Source: an uncultured Prevotella sp.
GTDB lineage: Bacteria > Bacteroidota > Bacteroidia > Bacteroidales > Bacteroidaceae
Assembly (NCBI GenBank): GCA_945869265.1
Contig: CAMBOI010000015.1
Location: 1-63,108 of the forward strand
Direction: 5' to 3'
DNA: 63,108 bases
The notes beneath the pieces were generated by a model. It saw only the letters and a list, made by a program, of their open reading frames with translations. It was not told the origin of the DNA and did not search any database. The position numbers and the translations under genes were made by a program. Every line of letters starts with the position of its first letter. Position 1 is the first letter of the stretch. Positions 42,454-51,712 of the stretch are shown piece after piece.

Positions 42454-45400
42454 TTCTTATCCTTCTTTTTTTTCTTCCCAAATAAATCAATAATACTGCG
42501 GAAATCCTTTTTCATGATAATGCCAACGCCCTGGGTGTTGAGACTCGACTTGGTGAAATAGCGGTCGTTGGTCTGATTATATACCTTGAGGGCGAGATTG
42601 CCGTTGGGCATCAGGAGATAGCGGATGTCGAAATCGCCAATGAAGTTGGTGTTGGCGGTGTTGACATTGTCGCGATAGCCAAACTGTCCGTTGATGAGAA
42701 GGCGGTTGTTGAGGAGACGTCCGTTGACGGTGCCCTCGTATTCGGCGTTGTTCCAACCCTCATCGCCGGTGGAGATATTTGCTCCAAAGTTCCAGTTGTC
42801 GTTCTTTATCACGGTGTTTAGCACGCTGCTTATCTGCGAGGAGATGGTGCCGGAGAGAAGACTCTGCATGGCAAGCGAGGTTTCGCTCTGCTCGCGCGAG
42901 GCGGAGTTGTTGGTGCCCGTGGGGTAGAAACGCCCGATGCCGAGGAGATAGACGACCTGCTGATTGAGCTCGTCCTCGGAGTTGAGCACGGAGCGAATCA
43001 TCTGCTTCTCATCACTGCTGACGGTGGGCATGTCGAGGTCGAAGCTGACCTGGGGGTTGCGCGCAATACCGCCGATGTTCATCAGGCAGTTGACCTTGAT
43101 GGTGTTGTTGGTGAAGCTATTGCCCACGTTGAGGTCGGCAAGCGACACGCCGTTGACGGTGTGTATCGCCTGGAGATCGAGGGTGGCATCATAGGGATTG
43201 CCCCCGAAGACGAAGGTGCCGCCCTCGCGGAAGGTGAAGTTCTTCTTGATGATATTCTGTATGGTGATGCCATAGGTGCCATGGGCGAGGGTGTAGGTGC
43301 CGAAGAGATTGAACGCCCCCTTATTATAATAGGTGGCGCGCAGCATGCCGTTGCCCTGCATGGTGATATAGTCGTTGGTGCGACTGTCCATCAAGAGGCG
43401 GATGGTGGCCTCGGGGGTGCAGTTGATGTTGAAATTGATGAACATGTCGGATGAGAAATTAGGAATTAGGGATGAGGAATTAGGAATGAGGGATGAGGAA
43501 TTAGGGATGAGGGATGAGGACGAGTTGTTGAGCGAAGGCGAAAAATTAGGAATGAGGGATGTGACGTCATTCCACTTGATGAACTCCTGATTGGAGATCT
43601 GATCGTTGGTGGAGGCATTATATACAAAGGTGGAACCATGGCGGGGGGTGACGTCGATGTCCATGCGCAGATAGCCACTGCGCCCGTGGATGCCAACGGT
43701 GCCGTCGGCAAAGACGGTGCCATAGAAGGTGTCGTTGCCAAAGCTGCGGATGTCGTAGGCAAGGAGATTGTCGGCGGCAACCTCGAGGTCGTAGCTCAGA
43801 CGGGTGAGATGCTTGTGATGGATGAATCCGTTGACATAGCCGGCATTGCCGTAGGCATCGCGGATGACGGCATTCTTGAGCTCTATCTCGTCGGGGACGA
43901 AGGTGACGGTGTCGTTGTCGAGGGTGTAGCGGCAGTTGAGCGGACTAATCATCGCCGATCCGTTGACGACGAGCTGGCCGGTGAGGTTGATGGTGCTGAG
44001 CGGACCGGCAAGGCGAACCTTGCCCACGGCGCGACCGTCGATCTCGCTGATGAACGACTCGGTGAACGAGTGCATGAAGTCGATGTGCGTGGAGTCGGCC
44101 TGGATGCCGAGGTCGATATAGTCGCGCTTGGGCGACACGTAGCCCTTGATGATGGTGCGTGCGTCGTCGCCGTCGTTGGCGATGGCGTCGATGTCTATCT
44201 GACTTTCTTGCTTGTTCCAGTTGACATTCGCGCTCAGCACTCCCATGCGCCCTCTCTCGAAGAGGAAGTCGCGCACGGTGAGGTCGGCATGTGCCGACAT
44301 ATCCCCGAAGGGAGCCACAATGAGTGCCTTGCCCGAGGCACTGCCGTCGAAATCCACGGGATGGAAATTGACAAGGTCGAGAACGTAGCGCACGTCGATG
44401 CCGTTGAGGTCGATGTGCAGCGAGTCGCTCTTGCTGGCGCTTGCCGTGCCGTTGACGATGATGTGCTGGCGATCGTGGGCGATGGTGAACTCGCGGATGT
44501 CGATGTGCTTGGGTGTGTAGTGGATGTCGGACGACTTGACAAGCCATGTCTTGTCGCCGATGGTGAGGTCGGAGGGCTTCACTACTACATGGGCATAGGT
44601 GACTCCCTGACTGTTCTTGCCAAAGGACGAGGTGGCATTGAGACAACCTCGGCTCTTGCCCTCGTTGAGCCAGCCGAGCGACATGTCAACGAGGTTGTCG
44701 GCGGCATTGCAGCGGGTGGAGAGGTCGAGGATGTCGCCATTGTCCTGATGCTTCTTCACCTCGGCGGAGCAGATGAGACTGTCGGCATGGGAATGGAGAT
44801 TGACGTTGGCATGGCTGAAGGTGGCACCGTCGTAGATGAAGAGGGGAGCCTCACATTCGACCACCATCGACTTGCTGGCGTCGGACACATTGGTGCGAAG
44901 AAGCAGAGGACGACGTATATCAAGCGGGACACCCAGCAGGGGGCGCATCCACTTGGTGGAGTTGAGATGGGCGATGAGGGTGAAGTTGTTGTCGCCCTCG
45001 TAGTCCTTGTTCCTGGGCGCTATCACGGGGATGTGCCTGCCTATCTGCGACGTGACGCTCGACACGAGCGACGAATAATTGAAATGGCCCGTGAGCATGG
45101 CATAGCCGAAGTCGCTCTCCATGACGAGGTAGTGCTCGTGGGAGTCGAAACCGCCGCGCACCTGAAGATTGTTGATCGTACAGGTGTCGGAGGATGACTG
45201 CATGCGGAAGTGGCCGATGGTGACTACGCCCTTGGAATCGTTGACTCCCGAGGCCTGAAGGTCGGCGGTGATGGAGGACGAGAAGACGGCATCGCCCCAC
45301 TTGTCGGTGAGACGGGTGACGGAGGGGCGGAAATGGTCCAACTGCGCCTCGACGACGAGTTGCTTGCCCTTGCCAAGGTCGGCATACTCGCCTTGGGCGA

Positions 45401-46874
45401 CGAGCGAGATGTTGGGGTCGTCGATGATTAGACTGCCCTTGACGGTGTTGTCGGCATAGCTGCCGTTGATGTTGATATTACTGTAGGTGTAGCCGTTGTA
45501 GGCAAACTTCGACACCTCACCCTCGGCGGTGACTGTGGGGCGCTTGCCCTTGGGCAGAGAGCCCGAGAGACTGAGAGAGGCGGAAACGTCGCCAAGGCGG
45601 GAGTCGTTGAGGAGGGTGCCAAGGGCGATGTCGCTGGCGGCAAGCGTACCGCTGAAATGGCGGTTGGCGGAGAGTGTCATGTTGACGTCGGCACTGCCCG
45701 CGTCGGTGTTGACCACGGCGGCAGTGGTGATGACGCCCGACGTGGTGCAGGAGGCGCTGCCACGAAGGCCGACGTAGCTCAGAGGCTGCAATATCTTGAG
45801 AGAGGAATGGAGATCGTGGATGTTGACACTCCAACTGGCGTGGGGCTTGCTTGCCTCATACCATCCGTCGGCTGAGGCGGAGAGTTCGCCCGAGGACGAG
45901 ATGATCTGCAGTCGATCGACATTGACGCGCTTGGCGGTGCCCGAGGCGGAGAGCCGGAGCTGCAGGGGATTGCGATAGTCGGCAAGCTGCGGCACGACGG
46001 GCGAGAGGTCGGACGGGGTGATGGATGCCGACTTCACAAGGGCTGAGTATCTGAGTGAGCCCATATCCACCTTGCCGTCGGCGAGGCGGCGATAGCGGGC
46101 GGTGATGTCGGCGATGGCTATATGGGAGTGGGGCAGACGCAACGATAAATCCCGAAGGCGACACTCACTGCCGCCTGCCACGAGGGAGAGGGACATGGCT
46201 TCGACCTTGACGCCCGACTGCTCGGTGGCTGACAGGGTGTTGAGGGCGACGTTGAGCGAGTCGTCGGTGAGGGCATTAAGACGGATGTAGGTGCCGATGT
46301 TGGTGATGTGGAGATGGGCGGGGTTGAAACGTCCGGGAGTGTGGGGACGGTCGAGCTGGTCGTACTTCACCGAGCAATGGCGCATGATGAACGAGTTGAC
46401 CGAGAGGTCGAGAGGCGTCTTGGCCTTGGTGGAATCCTTGGAGGCAAGGGCGTCGAGGGCAAACTGGAAGTTGGGGGCGGAGGCGGCATTGGCGCGATAG
46501 AGGGTGAAATGGGTGGAGAACACCTGCGCCGAGGATATGCGGACGCGCCCCTCGACGAGTTGCAGGAGGTCGATTCTCACTGCCAGTCGAGCCGCCCTCA
46601 CCATGGGCTTGCCGCCTTGGTCGTAGATGGTGGTGTTGTCGATGACGAGGCGGTTGAGAAATCCCAAATCCACACGTCCTATCTCGACGCGGGTGTTGAG
46701 CTTGGAGGATATAACCGATGCCACGCCCGAGGCAAGCGACTGCTGGACATAGGGTATATGCACCATCACGGCAATCAGCAGATAGAGGCTGACCACCGTC
46801 CAGAAACATACGTTGAATATATATTTAATCCACTTCAAGGTGTCGTTTTTTCTTTTGTTACACAGAGATTGCAA
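42450..46874 (-). CDS. tamB: TamB translocation and assembly module protein
   Basis: A 1474-residue protein anchored by one N-terminal helix (about 18-40) and spanning the periplasm as a long beta-rich groove. The start resembles AsmA-like proteins (VASVISSKLNTRVEIGRVDLGF). The C-terminal 300 residues match the TamB/DUF490 domain (GTYTLAHGTYGITIQNIIKKNFTF, GGTFVFGGNPYDATLDLQA). It works with TamL in outer-membrane assembly or lipid transport. An odd feature lies at residues of about 1105-1140: the Ser/Leu/Ile/Pro/Asn-rich repeat SLIPNSS is encoded by the same TTAGGAA-type repeat seen in spacers. Confidence 0.92.
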   Translation of the reverse strand: MQSLCNKRKNDTLKWIKYIFNVCFWTVVSLYLLIAVMVHIPYVQQSLASGVASVISSKLNTRVEIGRVDLGFLNRLVIDNTTIYDQGGKPMVRAARLAVRIDLLQLVEGRVRISSAQVFSTHFTLYRANAASAPNFQFALDALASKDSTKAKTPLDLSVNSFIMRHCSVKYDQLDRPHTPGRFNPAHLHITNIGTYIRLNALTDDSLNVALNTLSATEQSGVKVEAMSLSLVAGGSECRLRDLSLRLPHSHIAIADITARYRRLADGKVDMGSLRYSALVKSASITPSDLSPVVPQLADYRNPLQLRLSASGTAKRVNVDRLQIISSSGELSASADGWYEASKPHASWSVNIHDLHSSLKILQPLSYVGLRGSASCTTSGVITTAAVVNTDAGSADVNMTLSANRHFSGTLAASDIALGTLLNDSRLGDVSASLSLSGSLPKGKRPTVTAEGEVSKFAYNGYTYSNININGSYADNTVKGSLIIDDPNISLVAQGEYADLGKGKQLVVEAQLDHFRPSVTRLTDKWGDAVFSSSITADLQASGVNDSKGVVTIGHFRMQSSSDTCTINNLQVRGGFDSHEHYLVMESDFGYAMLTGHFNYSSLVSSVTSQIGRHIPVIAPRNKDYEGDNNFTLIAHLNSTKWMRPLLGVPLDIRRPLLLRTNVSDASKSMVVECEAPLFIYDGATFSHANVNLHSHADSLICSAEVKKHQDNGDILDLSTRCNAADNLVDMSLGWLNEGKSRGCLNATSSFGKNSQGVTYAHVVVKPSDLTIGDKTWLVKSSDIHYTPKHIDIREFTIAHDRQHIIVNGTASASKSDSLHIDLNGIDVRYVLDLVNFHPVDFDGSASGKALIVAPFGDMSAHADLTVRDFLFERGRMGVLSANVNWNKQESQIDIDAIANDGDDARTIIKGYVSPKRDYIDLGIQADSTHIDFMHSFTESFISEIDGRAVGKVRLAGPLSTINLTGQLVVNGSAMISPLNCRYTLDNDTVTFVPDEIELKNAVIRDAYGNAGYVNGFIHHKHLTRLSYDLEVAADNLLAYDIRSFGNDTFYGTVFADGTVGIHGRSGYLRMDIDVTPRHGSTFVYNASTNDQISNQEFIKWNDVTSLIPNFSPSLNNSSSSLIPNSSSLIPNSSSLIPNFSSDMFINFNINCTPEATIRLLMDSRTNDYITMQGNGMLRATYYNKGAFNLFGTYTLAHGTYGITIQNIIKKNFTFREGGTFVFGGNPYDATLDLQAIHTVNGVSLADLNVGNSFTNNTIKVNCLMNIGGIARNPQVSFDLDMPTVSSDEKQMIRSVLNSEDELNQQVVYLLGIGRFYPTGTNNSASREQSETSLAMQSLLSGTISSQISSVLNTVIKNDNWNFGANISTGDEGWNNAEYEGTVNGRLLNNRLLINGQFGYRDNVNTANTNFIGDFDIRYLLMPNGNLALKVYNQTNDRYFTKSSLNTQGVGIIMKKDFRSIIDLFGKKKKKDKK
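43455..43545 (-). repeat. TTAGGAA-type tandem repeat inside tamB
   Basis: On the plus strand this is AATTAGGAATTAGGGATGAGG and variants, the same unit as the spacer at 27443-27495. In the tamB frame it encodes about three copies of SLIPNSS. Confidence 0.9.
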
Positions 46875-46901
46875 AATGATTGCAAATGCATTAATTGGCT
46901 A

Positions 46902-46931
46902 CAAAATTACAAAAAAAAGCGGCAAAAACAA
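46902..46931 (-). promoter_or_regulatory. Promoter of tamB
   Basis: On the minus strand TTG (46929-46931), 19 bases, TAATTTTG (46902-46909). Confidence 0.6.
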
Positions 46932-46973
46932 TTTTTTGTCGCGCTAATATGGCAATAATTTAATTTTTTTATG

Positions 46974-46981
46974 TAATTTTG
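46974..46981 (+). promoter_or_regulatory. -7 box of the nqr operon
   Basis: TAATTTTG followed by CAGCG, about 40 bases before nqrA. No TTG is found at the expected -33 distance in this T-rich stretch. Confidence 0.55.
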
Positions 46982-47021
46982 CAGCGATTAAACTGTATAA
47001 TGTCTAATTAAGTAGTATAAA

Positions 47022-48377
47022 ATGGCGAATTTATTTAAGTTGCGCAAAGGTCTTGACATTAACCTTGCCGGAAGGGCTGAGAGGAAAAAGATTCAGCTGA
47101 AGTCCAACGGCAAGTATGCCTTGCAGCCCGACTGCTTCATCGGCGTGGTGCCGAAGGTAGTCGTGAAGGAAGGCGACAAGGTCAAGGCCGGTGATGCATT
47201 GTTTATCAACAAAAATTATCCGGAGATGAAATTTGCATCTCCCGTGAGCGGTACGGTGACTGCCGTGGAGAGAGGTGAGCGAAGAAAGGTGCTCGCCGTG
47301 AAGGTGGACGCCGACGCTACGCAAGTATTCACTGATTTCGGGGTAAAGGACGTAAAGAAACTGAGTGGCGACGAGGTGAAGGCCGCACTGCTTGAGGCGG
47401 GCCTCTTCGGCTACATCAACCAGTTGCCCTACGACGTGGTTACCACTCCCGACTCCAATCCCAAGGCTATCTTCGTGTCGGCTCTGAGAGACAAGCCCCT
47501 GGCTGCCGAATTCGACTTCGAACTCGAAGGACAGGAGAAGGAATGGCAGGCCGGACTCACAGCACTGTCGAAGATGGCGAAGACGTATCTCGGCATCGGA
47601 GCAAAGCAAGAATCGGTGAAGGCTCTCGCAGATGCAGAGGATGTGGAGGTGAACGTGTTCGACGGACCATGTCCCGCGGGCAACGTCAGCGTGCAGGTCA
47701 ACCATGTGTCGCCCGTAAACAAGGGCGAGGTGGTGTGGACGGTGGATCCATCTGCCGTAATCTTCTTCGGACGACTGTTCCTCACAGGCAAGGTCAACCT
47801 CAAGCGCACGGTGGCTCTCGTGGGCAGCGAGGTGAAGCAGCCGCAATATGCCGACATGCTCGTGGGCGAGGAACTGCAGACATTGCTCAGCAACTCATAC
47901 GACAGCAAGCACAACGTGAGAATCATCAACGGCAACGTGCTCACTGGACGAGTGACTACGAAGGACGGATTCCTCGGTGCTCACTCATCCGAGATAACCG
48001 TCATTCCCGAGGGCGACAACGCCGACGAGCTGGCGGGATGGATAATGCCAAGATTCAACCAGTTCTCTGTCAACCGCAGCTATTTCTCATGGCTCTTCGG
48101 CAAGAAGAAGGCCTACAGCCTCGACGCACGAGTGAAGGGCGGACAGCGACACATGATAATGAGTGGCGAATATGACAAGGTGATCCCCATGGACATCTAT
48201 CCCGAATATCTCGTCAAGGCTATCATCACGGGCAACATCGACAAGATGGAGCAGTTGGGTATATACGAGGTGAGCCCGGAGGACTTCGCCCTGGCGGAGT
48301 TTGTGGATAGCTCGAAACTCGAATTGCAGCGCATCGTGAGAGAAGGGCTCGACATGCTGAGAAGGGAAAACGGTTGA
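47022..48377 (+). CDS. nqrA: Na+-translocating NADH:quinone reductase subunit A
   Basis: A 451-residue cytoplasmic-face subunit, first gene of nqrABCDEF. The opening FKLRKGLDINLAGRAE and the repeated biotinyl-like segment (VVVKEGDKVKAGDALF, FASPVSGTVTAVERGERRK) are typical. It lacks membrane helices and sits against the quinone-side subunits. The complex oxidises NADH, reduces quinone and exports Na+. No Shine-Dalgarno sequence precedes it. Confidence 0.95.
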   Translation: MANLFKLRKGLDINLAGRAERKKIQLKSNGKYALQPDCFIGVVPKVVVKEGDKVKAGDALFINKNYPEMKFASPVSGTVTAVERGERRKVLAVKVDADATQVFTDFGVKDVKKLSGDEVKAALLEAGLFGYINQLPYDVVTTPDSNPKAIFVSALRDKPLAAEFDFELEGQEKEWQAGLTALSKMAKTYLGIGAKQESVKALADAEDVEVNVFDGPCPAGNVSVQVNHVSPVNKGEVVWTVDPSAVIFFGRLFLTGKVNLKRTVALVGSEVKQPQYADMLVGEELQTLLSNSYDSKHNVRIINGNVLTGRVTTKDGFLGAHSSEITVIPEGDNADELAGWIMPRFNQFSVNRSYFSWLFGKKKAYSLDARVKGGQRHMIMSGEYDKVIPMDIYPEYLVKAIITGNIDKMEQLGIYEVSPEDFALAEFVDSSKLELQRIVREGLDMLRRENG

Positions 48378-48424
48378 AAGATTGAAGATTGAAGATTGAA
48401 CAATTGAAAAATTGAAAGATTGAA
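48377..48424 (+). repeat. ATTGAAAG/ATTGAAG repeat in the nqrA-nqrB spacer
   Basis: The whole 47-base spacer between nqrA and nqrB consists of ATTGAAAG-like units, and the last unit provides the A of the nqrB ATG. Confidence 0.85.
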
Positions 48425-49585
48425 ATGAGTTTTTTAAGAAATTATCTCAATAAGATAAAGCCGAACTTCGAGAAGGACGGCAAGCTTCACGCCTTTCGCA
48501 GCGTGTTTGACGGATTTGAGACCTTCCTCTACGTGCCCAACGACACGGCGAAGAGCGGTGTGCATATCCACGATGCGATTGACTCGAAGCGAATAATGAG
48601 TATGGTGGTGATAGCCTTGCTGCCCGCCCTGCTCTTTGGTATGTATAATGTGGGCTATCAGAACTACTTGGCTGCAGGCACTCTCGCCTCGGCAAGCTTC
48701 TGCGAGGTGTTCTTCTACGGATTCCTCGAGGTGTTGCCCAAGATTCTCGTGAGCTACATCATCGGACTCGGCATCGAGTTTGCATGGGCTCAGTGGAAGG
48801 GCGAGGAAATCCAGGAGGGTTATCTCGTTTCCGGTATCATCATTCCGATGATTGTGCCTGTGGGATGCCCGATATGGATGATTGCCATAGCAGTGGCTTT
48901 CGCTGTGATTTTCGGCAAGGAGATATTCGGCGGCACGGGTATGAACATCTTCAACGTGGCTCTCGTGGCGCGCGCGTTCCTCTTCTTCTCTTATCCCACG
49001 AAGATGAGCGGCGACACGGTGTGGGTGGCTCAGGACTCGATATTCGGACTGGGCAACACGCTGCCCGACACATTCGCACAGGCTACTCCGCTCGGACAGT
49101 TGGCTGCGGGAAGCAATGTCACTGCCTCGCTGCAGGATGCCATACTGGGATTCATCCCCGGAAGTATCGGTGAGACAAGCGTTGTGGCAATTGCCATCGG
49201 TGCGGTAATCCTCTTGTGGACCGGCATCGCCTCATGGCGCACCATGCTGAGCGTGGTGATTGGCGGAAGCGTGATGGCTGTGGTGTTCGAGCAGACAGGA
49301 CAGTCGATCACATGGTATGAGCACTTGGTATATGGCGGATTCGCCTTCGGTGCCGTGTTTATGGCTACCGACCCCGTGACGAGTGCGCGCACCGACTGCG
49401 GCAAGTGGATCTACGGATTCATCATTGGTGCCCTGGCTGTGATCATCCGCGTGATGAACCCCGGATTCCCCGAGGGCATGATGCTGGCTATCCTCTTCGG
49501 CAATATGATGGCTCCTCTGATCGACCACTATGTTGTGGAGGCGAATGTTAAAAAGAGAGCGAAGAGAATGAAGGTTGAAGGTTGA
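48425..49585 (+). CDS. nqrB: Na+-NQR subunit B
   Basis: A 386-residue membrane subunit with about ten helices (IMSMVVIALLPALLFGMYNVG, FNVALVARAFLFFSYP and so on). The segment AQATPLGQL carries the threonine in the position where FMN is covalently bound in the family. It binds quinone and riboflavin as part of the ion path. The tail after residue 380 is basic (KKRAKRMKVEG). Confidence 0.94.
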   Translation: MSFLRNYLNKIKPNFEKDGKLHAFRSVFDGFETFLYVPNDTAKSGVHIHDAIDSKRIMSMVVIALLPALLFGMYNVGYQNYLAAGTLASASFCEVFFYGFLEVLPKILVSYIIGLGIEFAWAQWKGEEIQEGYLVSGIIIPMIVPVGCPIWMIAIAVAFAVIFGKEIFGGTGMNIFNVALVARAFLFFSYPTKMSGDTVWVAQDSIFGLGNTLPDTFAQATPLGQLAAGSNVTASLQDAILGFIPGSIGETSVVAIAIGAVILLWTGIASWRTMLSVVIGGSVMAVVFEQTGQSITWYEHLVYGGFAFGAVFMATDPVTSARTDCGKWIYGFIIGALAVIIRVMNPGFPEGMMLAILFGNMMAPLIDHYVVEANVKKRAKRMKVEG

Positions 49586-49616
49586 AGGTTGAAGATTGAA
49601 AGATTGAAAGTTGAAG
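49572..49616 (+). repeat. GTTGAAG/ATTGAAAG repeat in the nqrB-nqrC spacer
   Basis: GAAGGTTGAAGGTTGAAG and then ATTGAAAG units begin inside the last nqrB codons and run directly into the nqrC ATG at 49617. Confidence 0.85.
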
Positions 49617-50318
49617 ATGAATACAAATAAGAATTCCTACATTATTATATATAGTGCGGTGCTGGTGATTGTCGTGGCATTCCTGCTCGCCTATATCTTC
49701 CAGGCTCTCAAACCGATGCAGGATGTGAATGTGGCGCTCGACAAGAAAAAGCAAATCTTGGCGGCACTCAACATCCGCGAACTCGGTGACGTGGAGTCGG
49801 CTGAGAAATATAAAGAGGTGGTGAAGGCTGACATGATTGTGGATGCCAACGCACAAGTGGTGGAAGCCGGAGAGCAGGGCGGAGAGAATGCCGCATTCAA
49901 GCTCAACAGTGCTGACTACAAGGCCGGAAAGCTCGCCGTGTATGACTGCGAGGTGGACGGCAAGAAGAAATACGTGATACCTGTATATGGTATGGGACTC
50001 TGGGGCCCCATCTGGGGATATATCGCCCTCGACGACGACAAGAACACCGTCTTCGGAGCATATTTCAATCATGACAGTGAGACTGCCGGACTTGGCGCCG
50101 AAATCAAGGACAGCAAGGCATGGCAGGACCAGTTTATCGGCAAGAAGATATTCTCGGCCGACGGACAGAAGATTGCCATCGCGGTGAAGAAGAAGTCGGA
50201 CGTGAAGAACCCCGCATCTGAATGTGACGCCGTGACTGGTGCTACACTCACATCCGACGGTGTCAGTCTGATGCTCCAGGACTGCTTTGCAAAGTATGTT
50301 AATTTTCTAAAGAAATAA
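49617..50318 (+). CDS. nqrC: Na+-NQR subunit C
   Basis: A 233-residue subunit with one N-terminal helix (about 7-26) and a periplasmic flavin domain. DAVTGATLTSDG is the flavinylation motif, with FMN joined to the second Thr of the TGATLT segment. GLWGPIWGYIALD is also conserved. The ATG at 49617 is preferred over a TTG at 49611 inside the repeat. Flavin attachment requires ApbE, which is not encoded in this window. Confidence 0.94.
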   Translation: MNTNKNSYIIIYSAVLVIVVAFLLAYIFQALKPMQDVNVALDKKKQILAALNIRELGDVESAEKYKEVVKADMIVDANAQVVEAGEQGGENAAFKLNSADYKAGKLAVYDCEVDGKKKYVIPVYGMGLWGPIWGYIALDDDKNTVFGAYFNHDSETAGLGAEIKDSKAWQDQFIGKKIFSADGQKIAIAVKKKSDVKNPASECDAVTGATLTSDGVSLMLQDCFAKYVNFLKK

Positions 50319-50331
50319 GGAGGAATGGACT

Positions 50332-50958
50332 ATGAGTAAATTGTTTTCTAAGGAGAATAAGGAAGTGTTCAGCAATCCGCTGAATCTCGACCATCCTATT
50401 TTGGTGCAGGTGCTCGGTATCTGTTCCGCCCTCGCTGTGACATCCCAGCTCAAACCGGCTATCGTGATGGGACTGGCGGTGACTGTCATCACGGCTTTTG
50501 CCAACGTGATCATCTCGCTCATACGCAAGACTATACCTACGCGCATACGTATCGTGGTGCAGCTTGTAGTGGTGGCGGCTCTCGTGACGATAGTAAGTCA
50601 GATACTAAAGGCTTTTGCCTACGACGTGAGCGTGCAGCTCTCGGTGTATGTGGGACTTATCATCACCAACTGTATTCTTATGGGACGCCTTGAGGCCTTC
50701 GCCATGATGAACAAGCCCTGGCCCAGTTTCATCGACGGTGTGAGCAACGGATTGGGCTATGCCATGATCCTCGTCATCGTAGGTGGGGTGAGGGAGTTCT
50801 TCGGAAGAGGTTCGCTCCTCGGATTCCAGATTCTGCCCGATGCAGTTTATGACTTCGGATATGTCAACAACGGTATGATGACAATGCCTGCCATGGCGCT
50901 CATCCTCTTGGGATGCGTGATATGGGCACACAGGGCTTGGTTCTTTAAGGAGAAATGA
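50332..50958 (+). CDS. nqrD: Na+-NQR subunit D
   Basis: A 208-residue membrane subunit with six helices, paralogous to NqrE. NPLNLDHPILVQVLGICSALAVT and ITNCILMGRLEAFAM contain the cysteines that hold the intramembrane iron centre between NqrD and NqrE. The start is preceded by AAGGAGG at 50317-50323, a full Shine-Dalgarno sequence, which is unusual in this window. Confidence 0.94.
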   Translation: MSKLFSKENKEVFSNPLNLDHPILVQVLGICSALAVTSQLKPAIVMGLAVTVITAFANVIISLIRKTIPTRIRIVVQLVVVAALVTIVSQILKAFAYDVSVQLSVYVGLIITNCILMGRLEAFAMMNKPWPSFIDGVSNGLGYAMILVIVGGVREFFGRGSLLGFQILPDAVYDFGYVNNGMMTMPAMALILLGCVIWAHRAWFFKEK

Positions 50959-51070
50959 GGAATTAGGAATTAGGAATTGCTGCGCAAACCGAATGCAAAG
51001 CCGAGCTTGCTCGAGCTATGCTGAGGTGAAGCCAGCAATCGATGAAGTCAATTAGAAATTAAAAATAAAT
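50957..51070 (+). repeat. Repeat-filled spacer between nqrD and nqrE
   Basis: The 115-base gap holds TTAGGAATTAGGAATT, then a small CGAGC-TT-GCTCG hairpin region (51002-51014) and AAGCCAGC, then GTCAATTAGAAATTAAAAAT before the nqrE ATG. No gene is seen. Confidence 0.65.
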
Positions 51071-51073
51071 ACG

Positions 51074-51691
51074 ATGATAAATCTGTTTTTTAGATCCATA
51101 TTCGTGGACAACATGATATTCGCGTTCTTCTTAGGAATGTGCTCATTCCTCGCAGTGTCGAAGAACGTGAAGACGTCACTCGGACTTGGTATCGCCGTGA
51201 CATTCGTGCTCATGGTGACCGTGCCCGTGGATTATTTGTTGCAGACAAAGATCTTAGGTCCCAACTGTCTCGTTGAGGGCGTTGACCTGTCTTATCTGAG
51301 TTTCATACTCTTTATCGCGGTGATTGCAGGTATCGTGCAGCTCGTGGAGATGATTGTCGAGAGATTCTCGCCTTCGCTCTATGCCGCACTCGGTATCTTC
51401 CTCCCGCTGATTGCCGTCAACTGCGCCATCATGGGTGCCTCGCTGTTTATGCAGCAGCGAATCAATCTCGACCCCTCCAACTCGCAGTATATCGGCAGCG
51501 TGGTGGATGCGCTCGTCTATGCCCTTGGCTCAGGTCTGGGATGGACACTCGCCATCATCTCGATGGGTGCCATCCGCGAGAAGATGGAATACAGCGATGT
51601 GCCAAAGCCATTGCAGGGATTGGGAATTACGTTTATTACAGTGGGACTCATGGCTATGGCTATGATGTGCTTCTCAGGATTAAAAATTTAA
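51074..51691 (+). CDS. nqrE: Na+-NQR subunit E
   Basis: A 205-residue membrane subunit with six helices. [19 protein letters not shown] and [13 protein letters not shown] carry the two cysteine-bearing half helices matching those of NqrD. The gene is separated from nqrD by the 115-base repeat spacer, while the other nqr genes are tightly packed. Confidence 0.94.
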   Translation: MINLFFRSIFVDNMIFAFFLGMCSFLAVSKNVKTSLGLGIAVTFVLMVTVPVDYLLQTKILGPNCLVEGVDLSYLSFILFIAVIAGIVQLVEMIVERFSPSLYAALGIFLPLIAVNCAIMGASLFMQQRINLDPSNSQYIGSVVDALVYALGSGLGWTLAIISMGAIREKMEYSDVPKPLQGLGITFITVGLMAMAMMCFSGLKI

Positions 51692-51695
51692 AACT

Positions 51696-51702
51696 AAGGA
51701 GG
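51696..51702 (+). promoter_or_regulatory. Canonical Shine-Dalgarno of nqrF
   Basis: AAGGAGG lies ten bases before the nqrF ATG. Only nqrF and nqrD among the six nqr genes have it. Confidence 0.7.
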
Positions 51703-51712
51703 ATATAGCATT

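Noticed and set aside
43638..45197. Long open frame of 519 codons on the plus strand
   Set aside because: It is antisense to tamB, composed mainly of Val, Gly, Asp and Glu from complementary codons, and has no promoter or domain.
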